From Chlamydiales bacterium (GTDB lineage: Bacteria > Chlamydiota > Chlamydiia > Chlamydiales > VFKH01), in NCBI GenBank assembly GCA_031292375.1, contig JARLHF010000010.1, forward strand, positions 1 through 35,614: 35,614 bases of DNA, read 5' to 3'. Made by a program: the position numbers and the translations under genes. The number at the start of each line of letters is the position of its first letter. Position 1 is the first letter of the stretch. The notes below the pieces were generated by a model, which was given only the letters and a program-made list of their open reading frames with translations, was not told where the DNA came from and did not search any database. This document shows positions 24,726-32,446 of this stretch, piece by piece.

Positions 24726-25700
24726 ATGAACACAATTATTGGCCAAGATATTAACATAGCAAAAGAATGCCTACTACAAGGTATGCTGGTTGCTATTCCA
24801 ACTGAGACTGTCTATGGTCTTGCAGGTAATGCATTAGATGTAGCTACTGTTACAAAAATTTTTGAGACAAAAAATAGACCCGTGTTCGATCCTCTCATTG
24901 TACATACTCACAGTCTGGACACCCTTTTCTCCCTAGCCACTTATGTGCCTAAAAAAGCACAGATTTTAATTGAAAAGCTATCTCCTGGACCCATTACTTT
25001 TCTTTTACCAAAAAGCTTACTTATACCTGATTTAGTAACCAGTGCAAGTCCTCTTGTCGCTCTTCGTATACCTTCCCACCCACTCACACTCAACTTGCTT
25101 AAAACACTTCCCTTTCCATTAGCAGCGCCCAGCGCAAACCCGTTTGGATATATAAGCCCAACTTGCGCAGCACACGTATATGATCAATTACATAATCTTA
25201 TTCCCTACATTTTAGATGGAGGCAATTCTCATATTGGTATTGAGTCTACAATCATTGGCTTTGAAAATGAAGAACTTCCGACCATTTATAGACTTGGAGG
25301 GATACCTATGGATGCAATTACTTCACTAATAGGTCCCGTTCACGTGCTTTCTTGTTCTTCTTCTAACCCCAAAGCCCCCGGACAATTAAAAAGTCACTAT
25401 GCACCCAAAAAGCCCTTCCTTGTGGGCTCTATTCCCAATCTTTTAGAAGAATATAAGCATAAAAAGATCGCTATTCTCTCTTTTCAACATTGTTATGACA
25501 AAAATAGTTGTTATATACAACTTGCTCCCGATGGTAAACTTTCAACAGCTGCTCGCAATCTTTTTGCTTCCATGAGAACCCTTGACAGTGCTCCTGTCGA
25601 CCTCATCCTTGCTGAATTTGTTCCAGATGTAGGACTTGGAAGAGCTATCAACGATAGATTAGCCAGAGCTGCTGCAAAGAATTATACACAAACAACTTGA
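24726..25700 (+). CDS. Threonylcarbamoyl-AMP synthase (Sua5/YrdC, two-domain)
   Basis: Catalyses formation of L-threonylcarbamoyl-AMP for the t6A37 modification of ANN-decoding tRNAs. The YrdC domain (about 1-190) shows PTETVYGLAGNA, KNRPVFDPLIVH and APSANPFGYISPT. A linker and a Sua5 domain (about 215-320) follow, giving 324 residues. ATG 24726 (MNTIIGQD) matches the usual distance to PTETVYG; ATG 24708 is possible. The last codons (NYTQTT and TGA) come from a half copy of the dispersed palindrome. Confidence 0.9.
   Translation: MNTIIGQDINIAKECLLQGMLVAIPTETVYGLAGNALDVATVTKIFETKNRPVFDPLIVHTHSLDTLFSLATYVPKKAQILIEKLSPGPITFLLPKSLLIPDLVTSASPLVALRIPSHPLTLNLLKTLPFPLAAPSANPFGYISPTCAAHVYDQLHNLIPYILDGGNSHIGIESTIIGFENEELPTIYRLGGIPMDAITSLIGPVHVLSCSSSNPKAPGQLKSHYAPKKPFLVGSIPNLLEEYKHKKIAILSFQHCYDKNSCYIQLAPDGKLSTAARNLFASMRTLDSAPVDLILAEFVPDVGLGRAINDRLARAAAKNYTQTT
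25682..25698 (+). repeat. Half copy of the dispersed palindrome at the end of the Sua5 gene
   Basis: TTATACACAAACAACTT repeats the first arm of the full element with one change; no second arm follows. It encodes the C-terminal residues YTQTT of the Sua5 protein, in the same frame used by the MBL-fold gene at 5455 (YTQTSS...). Confidence 0.7.
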
Positions 25701-25760
25701 TTATAACTCTCTTTTTGAAGATAATTTATCCCGATATTTAATTTTAAGGAGATTTTGAAG

Positions 25761-26024
25761 ATGGCAAAGCTAATTTTCAAAGATAGTAATGAAGAAATTG
25801 AACTACCAGATGGATCCCCTATTGCTGAAGCCTGTGAAGAAGCAGGCGTTCCTTTTGCTTGTACAGAGGGTGTTTGTGGTACTTGCGTCATAGAAGTTGT
25901 GAACGGCATGGAAAATCTATCCGAATTTACAGAAGAAGAAAAAGATTTTCTTGGCAGCTTAGACAGAGAACGACTTGCTTGTCAGTGCAAAATCAAATGC
26001 AATTCAGTAACGCTAACATTCTAA
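25761..26024 (+). CDS. [2Fe-2S] ferredoxin
   Basis: 87 residues, plant/ISC-type ferredoxin. Cluster cysteines C34, C39 and C42 (CTEGVCGTC) and C74 (LACQC) form the C-x4-C-x2-C...C pattern. An electron carrier in the cytosol, probably for Fe-S cluster assembly given its neighbour. AAGGAG ends nine bases before ATG 25761, which rules out the in-frame TTG two codons upstream. The gap to the IscA-fusion gene is 16 bases, so they form an operon. Confidence 0.92.
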   Translation: MAKLIFKDSNEEIELPDGSPIAEACEEAGVPFACTEGVCGTCVIEVVNGMENLSEFTEEEKDFLGSLDRERLACQCKIKCNSVTLTF

Positions 26025-26040
26025 ATTTAAAGGACTTATC

Positions 26041-26613
26041 ATGACAACAGAGAATAACACTATCACATCAGACATGACAATAGAAGATATTCTTGGCATG
26101 TTTCCAAACAAAAGCCAACGTCTTGCTCATGAAATTTCCAAAGCAGGTCTTCACTGTGCTGGATGCCATGCAGCAACATGGGAAACTTTAGAAGCTGGAA
26201 TGTTGAGCCACGGAAAAACTCTACCTCAAGTCGATGCATTAGTACAAGCCCTCAACAATCTTTTAGCTGAAACTTCTGATCCTGAAACAATTTCTCTCAC
26301 ACCAAAAGCTGCTCTAAAATATCAAGAAATTTTAAAGGAAGACGGTAAGAGCGGCTGGGGCCTTCGCTTTTCTGAACAGCCAGCTGGCTGCAGTGGCCTA
26401 GAGTATGTTCTTGATTACTCTGAAAAACCAGATGCAGATGATGCCGTTTTTGAGTGCTGGGGCGTAGATATCCACGTGAAGAAAGGAATGGTTCCTCGTC
26501 TTCTTGGATCAGAAATTGATTACATTGAAGGTGGCCTGCAGGGCGGTGGCTTTAAGATCTCCAACCCAAATGTCAAATCATCTTGTGGTTGCGGCGATAC
26601 ACATAGCTATTAA
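26041..26613 (+). CDS. DUF1858-IscA/HesB fusion, Fe-S cluster carrier
   Basis: 190 residues with two domains. Residues 8-60 match DUF1858 (MTIEDILGMFPNKSQRLAH... GLHCAGCHAATWETLEAGM), with C39 and C42. Residues 85-188 are an A-type Fe-S carrier domain with the three conserved cysteines C117 (AGCSGLEY), C182 and C184 (CGCGD) and the motif EGGLQGGGFKISNPN. It probably receives and delivers Fe-S clusters, with the adjacent ferredoxin as electron donor. The fusion is unusual compared with stand-alone IscA/ErpA (about 110 residues). Overlaps the convergent hypothetical gene by four bases. Confidence 0.88.
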   Translation: MTTENNTITSDMTIEDILGMFPNKSQRLAHEISKAGLHCAGCHAATWETLEAGMLSHGKTLPQVDALVQALNNLLAETSDPETISLTPKAALKYQEILKEDGKSGWGLRFSEQPAGCSGLEYVLDYSEKPDADDAVFECWGVDIHVKKGMVPRLLGSEIDYIEGGLQGGGFKISNPNVKSSCGCGDTHSY

Positions 26614-27056
26614 CTTTTGCTAATTTTCATCTTACTAAGCTGGGTCATTAAATCACAAAAGTCAGTGCAATCCTTATAGTTTGCGTAAAAGAGAGCCTTT
26701 ATGCATTGCAACTGCTTAGAGCTGCAGCCTCCTAGTTTTTGATTGATATAGAGGCTATTTAGTCTTGCTGCAACTTTCTGAGCTGTATCCAATCCTTGAG
26801 TTTCAATGTTTCTCTGCAAAAATAAGCAGATGCTCTTGTGATTAAGATAATAAGATTTTCCATTGATATTAAATGCAGAGGCAACCCCAAAAAACTGTAA
26901 AAACCAGCCCATAAAAGTTGAGTAACATCGTATACCAGCTCCCTTTTTTTCAGCTCCATTCTCAAAAATCACACTATTAAACTTTTCCTTAGAAAGAGTG
27001 GAAATATATAGCCGATTTTCAAAAAAGTGCTCTGAAAGGTAACAATTTATAGTCAT
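26610..27056 (-). CDS. Hypothetical protein, 148 aa
   Basis: Not recognised. The chain is soluble and Cys/Tyr-rich, with one moderately hydrophobic stretch (GWFLQFFGVASAFNI, about 50-64) that is too short to be a sure membrane helix. The C-terminal half looks helical (IETQGLDTAQKVAARLNSLY). AAGGG lies five bases before ATG 27056. It seems a free-standing gene, convergent with the Fe-S carrier gene. Confidence 0.65.
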   Translation of the reverse strand: MTINCYLSEHFFENRLYISTLSKEKFNSVIFENGAEKKGAGIRCYSTFMGWFLQFFGVASAFNINGKSYYLNHKSICLFLQRNIETQGLDTAQKVAARLNSLYINQKLGGCSSKQLQCIKALFYANYKDCTDFCDLMTQLSKMKISKS

Positions 27057-27232
27057 AAAAACCCTTATTTTTAAAAGTTAATCTTATTATAATAGCTATT
27101 GTATCATAATTATGCCATAAAAGTATATAACATTTTTTTAATTATTCAGTTCGTTTCGTATATTTTTGTGTATACATCAATAGACAAAAATTGTTATATA
27201 TCAGAGCTTGGATCAACACTGGATCAATTAAG

Positions 27233-27931
27233 ATGCATGAATTCTCAACTTTTTCTATGGAAAAGTCTAACTCCTCTTTCGAAGATATACTACAGCAAAT
27301 TTTTCCAATAGACGTGCGCCACAATACATTAAAGCGCACATTTGATGTTGTTTTTAGCATTTTTACCTTGCTTATGCTCTTGCCCTTCTTTTGCATTATT
27401 GCTCTTATTATCATTTCTACGTCACAAGGTCCTATTTTCTATGGTCACAAGCGCATTGGAAGGGGCGGTAGAATCTTTAAATGCTACAAATTTCGTACAA
27501 TGTATAAAGATGCGGATAGTAGGCTCAATGATTTACTTACAAATCATCCTTCTTTAAAGCAAGAATGGGAAAAAACCCATAAGCTCAAGTCTGATCCAAG
27601 AATCACTCCTATCGGGGCTTTTCTCAGAAAAACATCGCTAGATGAGCTGCCTCAATTTTGGAACGTTATTGTTGCAGATTTAAGTATTGTAGGGCCAAGG
27701 CCTGTTGTAGAGGAAGAGATCGAGCGACATATCGGCGTAAAAGCTGCAAAAATCTTATCTATTAGACCAGGAATTACAGGACTTTGGCAGACATCAGGAC
27801 GCAGCAACACAAGCTATGCATATCGCGTAGCCCTTGATGAGCAATATGTTGATCAACACAGCTTTTTTTTCGATATCAAACTCATTTTAAAAACCATACC
27901 ATGCATACTATTTTCTAGAGGAGCCTACTAA
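27233..27931 (+). CDS. Phosphoglycosyl transferase (bacterial sugar transferase, PglC-like)
   Basis: Transfers a sugar-1-phosphate to polyprenyl phosphate, the first step of envelope glycan synthesis, at the inner face of the cytoplasmic membrane. 232 residues. A membrane segment lies at about 37-60. Conserved motifs are QGPIFYGHKRIGRGG, KFRTM, SLDELPQFWNV, LSIVGPRP and RPGITGLWQTSGRS. It is the small monotopic form, without the multi-helix N-terminal extension of WbaP. ATG 27233 is preferred over a TTG at 27191. Followed after one base by the MreD-like gene. Confidence 0.88.
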   Translation: MHEFSTFSMEKSNSSFEDILQQIFPIDVRHNTLKRTFDVVFSIFTLLMLLPFFCIIALIIISTSQGPIFYGHKRIGRGGRIFKCYKFRTMYKDADSRLNDLLTNHPSLKQEWEKTHKLKSDPRITPIGAFLRKTSLDELPQFWNVIVADLSIVGPRPVVEEEIERHIGVKAAKILSIRPGITGLWQTSGRSNTSYAYRVALDEQYVDQHSFFFDIKLILKTIPCILFSRGAY

Positions 27932-27932
27932 C

Positions 27933-28403
27933 CTGCTTCCTGTATTCTTTTTAACTCTTGCTTATCAGCTAATTATTCCTCTCTTTTTTCCTTTTTTGAA
28001 ACTCTCTTTTTTTGCACCCTTTTTAGTGCTTGCAAAATTTAGGCTAAGTACCATACAAGCCCTTTTTGTCTCATTTTTTATTGGGATTTTACTAGATATT
28101 TTAAATAGCAGCACGCCTTTTGGTTATTATGCCATCACCATGACTCTCAGCATGCTTTTTCTAGCTATATTTAATATAGAATATTTTTTTAGTAGCAAAA
28201 TAGCTACATTTCTTATGTCTGTACTTCTGTTTGTTTTTATTCAAACAGGACTAGAGCAGGCACTTGGCGTACTTTTTAAACTCTACGTACACACCTCTTT
28301 AGAATGGATGTTCTCAGATCTTATTGTCTATCCCGTACTAGATGTTCTCTATTCTTGGTTTATGGTCTATCTGCTTATGAAAAGGTATTATATCGTTCGA
28401 TAA
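27933..28403 (+). CDS. MreD-like membrane protein, probable CTG start
   Basis: 156 residues, almost entirely hydrophobic, with four to five predicted helices. The segment FFIGILLDILNSSTPFGYYA resembles the conserved core of MreD (GFxxGLLLDLLSGxPLG), a rod-shape/cell-wall morphogenesis protein. No ATG opens the frame. The only standard start is TTG 27996, which has no Shine-Dalgarno sequence and would cut into the first helix. CTG 27933 has AGAGGAG about ten bases upstream, inside the end of the sugar transferase gene, so I take it as the start. Overlaps convergent ispA by 16 bases. Confidence 0.65.
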   Translation: MLPVFFLTLAYQLIIPLFFPFLKLSFFAPFLVLAKFRLSTIQALFVSFFIGILLDILNSSTPFGYYAITMTLSMLFLAIFNIEYFFSSKIATFLMSVLLFVFIQTGLEQALGVLFKLYVHTSLEWMFSDLIVYPVLDVLYSWFMVYLLMKRYYIVR

Positions 28404-29263
28404 ACAAGCTTTTCTGCCAAAAGCTCTAAAAATGTTGAATCTTTAAAAGTCTTTCTTAAATGTTCTTTTGCGGAAGAAAGAAGATTACTTGCTGCTTGCT
28501 TTGACCCCTCAACTCCAAGATGAGATACATAAGTTATTTTGTTATTAATTACATCGGTACTAACTTTTTTACCATGCTTTTCTTCAGAAGCCGTTACATC
28601 AAGGACATCATCGATGATTTGAAATGCAAGGCCGATTTTTTCTCCAAAATCCTCTATTTCTTTATAATCTTCAACACCTGCAATGATTGCGCCACCCACA
28701 ACCGCTGCAGAAAGCAATGCACCTGTCTTTAATGAATGAAGCTTTTCTAAATTTTCTATGGACATCTCCTTGCCAACATTCATAAGATCCATTACCTGGC
28801 CACCAATCATTCCATGAGCCCCTGCATTTTTTGAAAAGAGAGAAATCAGCTTAAGTTTTTGTGACTCTGTAATTAATTGTGCGTTTGAAATTAACTCGAA
28901 AGCATAGGTTAGAAGAAAATCGCCTGTCAAAAGTGCATGCCACTCTGGAACTACTTTATGAAGTGTAAGCCTTCCTCTTCTGTAATCATCATTATCCATA
29001 CAAGGAAGATCATCATGAATTAAGGAATATGTATGGATCATTTCAAGTGCAAGAGCCGGCATAAGCGCTTTTTGTTTATCTGCACCGAAAGCTGCGGCAA
29101 TGGCCATCATTAAAATAGGCCTCAAACGTTTTCCTGAAGAGAGCAGAGAATAGCGAGCTGCTTTAAAAAGCTCGTTGTAAGGAAGATTTTTTTCTTCGAC
29201 AAGCTTACTAAGCTCATTTTCTATCCAACAAGCATGCTCATGACAATAGGAAGCTACATCCAT
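28388..29263 (-). CDS. ispA: Polyprenyl (farnesyl/geranylgeranyl) diphosphate synthase
   Basis: 291 residues, short-chain trans-prenyl synthase. The first Asp-rich motif is DDLPCMDNDD and the second DDVLDV; KRLRP binds isopentenyl diphosphate. It elongates dimethylallyl to farnesyl or longer diphosphates for polyprenyl carriers and quinones. The two residues between the first-motif aspartates place it in the bacterial FPP-synthase group. It follows tdh by six bases, so it is probably co-transcribed. Confidence 0.92.
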   Translation of the reverse strand: MDVASYCHEHACWIENELSKLVEEKNLPYNELFKAARYSLLSSGKRLRPILMMAIAAAFGADKQKALMPALALEMIHTYSLIHDDLPCMDNDDYRRGRLTLHKVVPEWHALLTGDFLLTYAFELISNAQLITESQKLKLISLFSKNAGAHGMIGGQVMDLMNVGKEMSIENLEKLHSLKTGALLSAAVVGGAIIAGVEDYKEIEDFGEKIGLAFQIIDDVLDVTASEEKHGKKVSTDVINNKITYVSHLGVEGSKQAASNLLSSAKEHLRKTFKDSTFLELLAEKLVYRTI

Positions 29264-29269
29264 AAACTC

Positions 29270-30298
29270 TCAAGATATCTCTAAAATAACTTTTCCACAG
29301 GTACCAGAAAGCATTGCATCAAAGCCTATTTGGAATTCACTAAGGGGTACTTTATGCGTAATTACAGGAGCTATATTTAAACCACTTTGTAACATAGCAA
29401 TCATCTTGTACCATGTTCCAAACATCTCTCTTCCATAAATACCTTTAATATTCAAGCATTTAAAAATAACTTGGTGCCAATCGATATCAGAGTTATGCTT
29501 GGGCAAAATACCAAGTAGAACAATACAAGCCCCATGAAAAGCTACATCGATTGCTGAAGAGAGAGCCTTTGAACTTCCAGACATTTCCAAAATAACATCA
29601 AAACCATATTTAATTCCCAAAGAAGTCATTACAGAGCGCAGATTTTCCTTTTGAATATTTACAGCTGCAGTGGCACCCATTTTCTTTGCAAGATCTAAAC
29701 GATACTCGTTCATGTCCGTAATGACAACATTGCGAGCGCCTGCAAACTTTGCAATGGCAACTGCCATAAGTCCAAGGGGGCCTGCTCCTGTAATTAAAAC
29801 ATCTTCACCAATAAGACTAAAAGAGAGTGCCGTATGAACTGCATTACCAAGAGGATCTAAGAAACTTGCTTGATCATCAGATATACTAGAAGGAACTACT
29901 ACTACATTTTCTGCAGGAAAGCTTAGATACTCAGCAAAGCAACCAGGACGGTTGACTCCAAGACCCATTGTGTGAGGACACAAATGTTTTTTACCACTTC
30001 TACAATTTCTACAGTGGCCACATACCAAATGTCCCTCTCCAGAAACGCGATCCCCGACTTTTAGCTCTTTTACAAGAGAGCCAACCTTTGCAATTTCGCC
30101 AACAAACTCATGACCGATAACCATAGGAGTTTTAATCGTTCTTTCAGCCCACTCGTCCCACTGATAAATGTGCACATCTGTCCCACAAATAGCTGCTTTT
30201 TTAATTTTAATGAGGACATCTGTATCACCTATTGTAGGTTCAGGAACATCTTCTAACCAAAGACCTGGAGCTGCATGTTTTTTTACTAATGCTTTCAT
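29270..30298 (-). CDS. tdh: L-threonine 3-dehydrogenase
   Basis: 342 residues, one longer than E. coli Tdh and colinear with it. The catalytic zinc site starts at CGTDVHIY (C38). The structural zinc cysteines are in [30 protein letters not shown] is diagnostic, and the NAD loop is GAGPLGLM. It oxidises threonine to 2-amino-3-ketobutyrate. The usual partner Kbl is not in this window. First gene of a tdh-ispA unit, divergent from folD. Confidence 0.93.
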   Translation of the reverse strand: MKALVKKHAAPGLWLEDVPEPTIGDTDVLIKIKKAAICGTDVHIYQWDEWAERTIKTPMVIGHEFVGEIAKVGSLVKELKVGDRVSGEGHLVCGHCRNCRSGKKHLCPHTMGLGVNRPGCFAEYLSFPAENVVVVPSSISDDQASFLDPLGNAVHTALSFSLIGEDVLITGAGPLGLMAVAIAKFAGARNVVITDMNEYRLDLAKKMGATAAVNIQKENLRSVMTSLGIKYGFDVILEMSGSSKALSSAIDVAFHGACIVLLGILPKHNSDIDWHQVIFKCLNIKGIYGREMFGTWYKMIAMLQSGLNIAPVITHKVPLSEFQIGFDAMLSGTCGKVILEIS

Positions 30299-30372
30299 AA
30301 AAATCCTATAGCTTAACTTAAAGCAAACATGATAGATTAAATTCTTATAAAATTCAAGAGATTACACCTGTT

Positions 30373-31233
30373 ATGATTCTAGATGGGAAAAAAATTGCTT
30401 TACACATTGAAGCTGAACTTAAAGAAAAAATTGGACATTTACAAACAAGAAAACCAGGTCTTGCTGTTGTTTTAGTCGGCGAACATCCAGCCTCTCTTAC
30501 CTATATTCGCATGAAAGAAAAGCGATGCACATCTGTTGGCATAAACTTTTATTTAAAAAAGTTTCCATCTTCCATAAGTGAAGATCTTCTTTTAGAGGAA
30601 ATTAAAAATTTAAATAACAACAAAACGATTGATGGGATTTTGGTACAACTTCCATTACCCCCTCATATTTCAACACAAACGGTTATTGAAACAATTGATC
30701 CTAAAAAAGATGTCGATTGCTTTCATCCCCTCAATATGGGAAAACTCTCTATTGGAAACAAAGATGGCTTTATCCCCTGCACTCCAGGTGGCATCCAATT
30801 ACTTCTCAAACACGCAAATGTGCAAGTGGAGGGCAAACATGTAGTTGTTGTTGGAAGAAGTAACTTAGTTGGCAAACCCCTTGCCATTCTTTTAATGCAA
30901 AAAGGGCCTCATGCCAATGCAACCGTCACAGTTGCTCATAGTGGCACTCCTAACCTAAAAGAAATCTGTCAAAGCGCTGATATTTTAATTGTAGCTATTG
31001 GCAGCCCCCTCTTTATCAAGAGCGATATGGTAAAAAAAGGCGCTGTTGTCATCGATGTTGGCATTCATAAAATTCAAAGTGAAGCAGGCACAAAAATTAT
31101 TGGAGATGTTGATTTTGAGCAAGTCAAAGATAAATGTTCCATTATTACACCAGTTCCAGGTGGTGTAGGCCCCATGACAATTGCCATGCTCCTAAAAAAC
31201 ACCTATCAAAGCTATCTACAACATACCTTATGA
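30373..31233 (+). CDS. folD: Methylenetetrahydrofolate dehydrogenase/cyclohydrolase FolD
   Basis: 286 residues, typical. The substrate-binding/catalytic region has SLTYIRMKEKRC (catalytic Lys in the YxxxK motif) and GILVQLPLPPH. The nucleotide loop is VVGRSNLVGKP, and the C-terminal signature is PVPGGVGPMTIAMLL. It makes 10-formyl-tetrahydrofolate. In Chlamydia folD lies close to smpB-dnaN-recF; here it is about 6 kb from recF. Its stop overlaps the convergent protease gene by six bases. Confidence 0.96.
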   Translation: MILDGKKIALHIEAELKEKIGHLQTRKPGLAVVLVGEHPASLTYIRMKEKRCTSVGINFYLKKFPSSISEDLLLEEIKNLNNNKTIDGILVQLPLPPHISTQTVIETIDPKKDVDCFHPLNMGKLSIGNKDGFIPCTPGGIQLLLKHANVQVEGKHVVVVGRSNLVGKPLAILLMQKGPHANATVTVAHSGTPNLKEICQSADILIVAIGSPLFIKSDMVKKGAVVIDVGIHKIQSEAGTKIIGDVDFEQVKDKCSIITPVPGGVGPMTIAMLLKNTYQSYLQHTL

Positions 31234-32232
31234 GGGTGTTCTTCTTCTTTCAAGCGGTGCAAAGTGCAACTTTGGCAATGGTTTCGCTCTACCAGATAAA
31301 GTTTTAATCTCTCGCTTACCCGTTGGAACAACAAGTCCATTTTTAACAAGAACTGCCAAAATATCTGGATACGACGCTGCAATGTAGTACATATTATTAA
31401 TCTGCTCAATTAAGCCAATTTGCGTTTTGATACCCATTGCCGTTGCAATCCCAATCACTTGCTCACTTGTATTAAAAACAGGGCCTCCACTATTTCCCTC
31501 ATGAATCGACGCATCTGTCTTAATCAATGGGTTTTCATCAAATACGTAATCCAGCCCGCTGTGACGGCCAAAACTCAGTGTAATTGTATCTTTTAAATCC
31601 ATCGAAAGATCGCTATTTTCATACTGGGCAGGAAAGCCCATAATGACAAGGTCCTCACCCATAGGAACTTTTGTTGCATCTCCTAAACGAAGAACCACAA
31701 ATTCACGATTGATAGGCTTTCCATCAATATCTGATACGATTCTCAACATAGCCCCATCAAAGTTATCTCCTATTGTTAGAACTTCTGCTCTATACAAATC
31801 AAAGTCATCACCTGTTGTATCGCGAAAAATCTGTACAATAGGTACTGCATGCCCAACAAAATAGATCTTTTTAACTTTAGGATCTGATTCCAGCCCTTTT
31901 TTATAAGTTAGAACGTCCATAGTATGGGCTTTATGCTCTTCATCTACCCAATCAGCTACCATATACCCATCAACGCACCATTCAACCACATGCTTATTTG
32001 TAAATAGTACACCATCAGATGTTACGATAAACCCAGATCCCCTTGTAAGATATCCTTGATCTTTATCTAAATTAAGAGCCTTTACAAGAGATGCATCATA
32101 TAAAAACACTTTTACAACCCCTTGATAGTACTTTTTAGCAATATCTTCGGCTTCAGCATCTGCAAATAATGGGTTGCCTATTCCAAAAGAAAAAAGAAGA
32201 AGGAAAAAAACAATATAACGAGAGCGCAACAT
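31228..32232 (-). CDS. Secreted trypsin-like serine protease without PDZ domain
   Basis: 334 residues. A signal peptide (1-24: YIVFFLLLFSFGIGNPLFA) is followed by a chymotrypsin-fold domain with the triad H81 (TNKHVVE), D159 (FDGAMLRI) and S248 (GNSGGP). HtrA/DegP proteins of similar origin carry one or two PDZ domains; here the chain ends about 85 residues after the active serine with a basic tail. It probably acts in the periplasm or is exported. The D159 assignment is by position only. Stands alone, divergent from the 438-aa gene. Confidence 0.82.
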   Translation of the reverse strand: MLRSRYIVFFLLLFSFGIGNPLFADAEAEDIAKKYYQGVVKVFLYDASLVKALNLDKDQGYLTRGSGFIVTSDGVLFTNKHVVEWCVDGYMVADWVDEEHKAHTMDVLTYKKGLESDPKVKKIYFVGHAVPIVQIFRDTTGDDFDLYRAEVLTIGDNFDGAMLRIVSDIDGKPINREFVVLRLGDATKVPMGEDLVIMGFPAQYENSDLSMDLKDTITLSFGRHSGLDYVFDENPLIKTDASIHEGNSGGPVFNTSEQVIGIATAMGIKTQIGLIEQINNMYYIAASYPDILAVLVKNGLVVPTGKREIKTLSGRAKPLPKLHFAPLERRRTPS

Positions 32233-32378
32233 AGCATAACCTAGAGTTTAAAATAATTTATCGTCTTTTATGCATCCTATGTCGTTTTTTAAATTTTAAC
32301 AACTATAAAATTTAAAAAATAATCGAAATAAAATTTTTATAAAAATGTAATTTAACAAAATAAAATAATATTAATTTA

Positions 32379-32407
32379 TTGTAAGTTAACAATTAATGTG
32401 TTATGAT
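32379..32407 (+). promoter_or_regulatory. Predicted promoter of the 438-aa gene
   Basis: TTGTAA (32379-32384) and TATGAT (32402-32407) are spaced by 17 bases, about 40 bases before the start. They lie in a very AT-rich 214-base region that separates this gene from the divergent protease gene. Confidence 0.45.
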
Positions 32408-32446
32408 TATGTGATAATTTAAATTAAAAATAGATAAAGTTAAAAA

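Noticed and set aside
27162-27175. Match to TTGTGTATAC before the sugar transferase gene
   Set aside because: Only about ten bases match the end of the dispersed palindrome and the rest does not, so chance in AT-rich DNA is likely.
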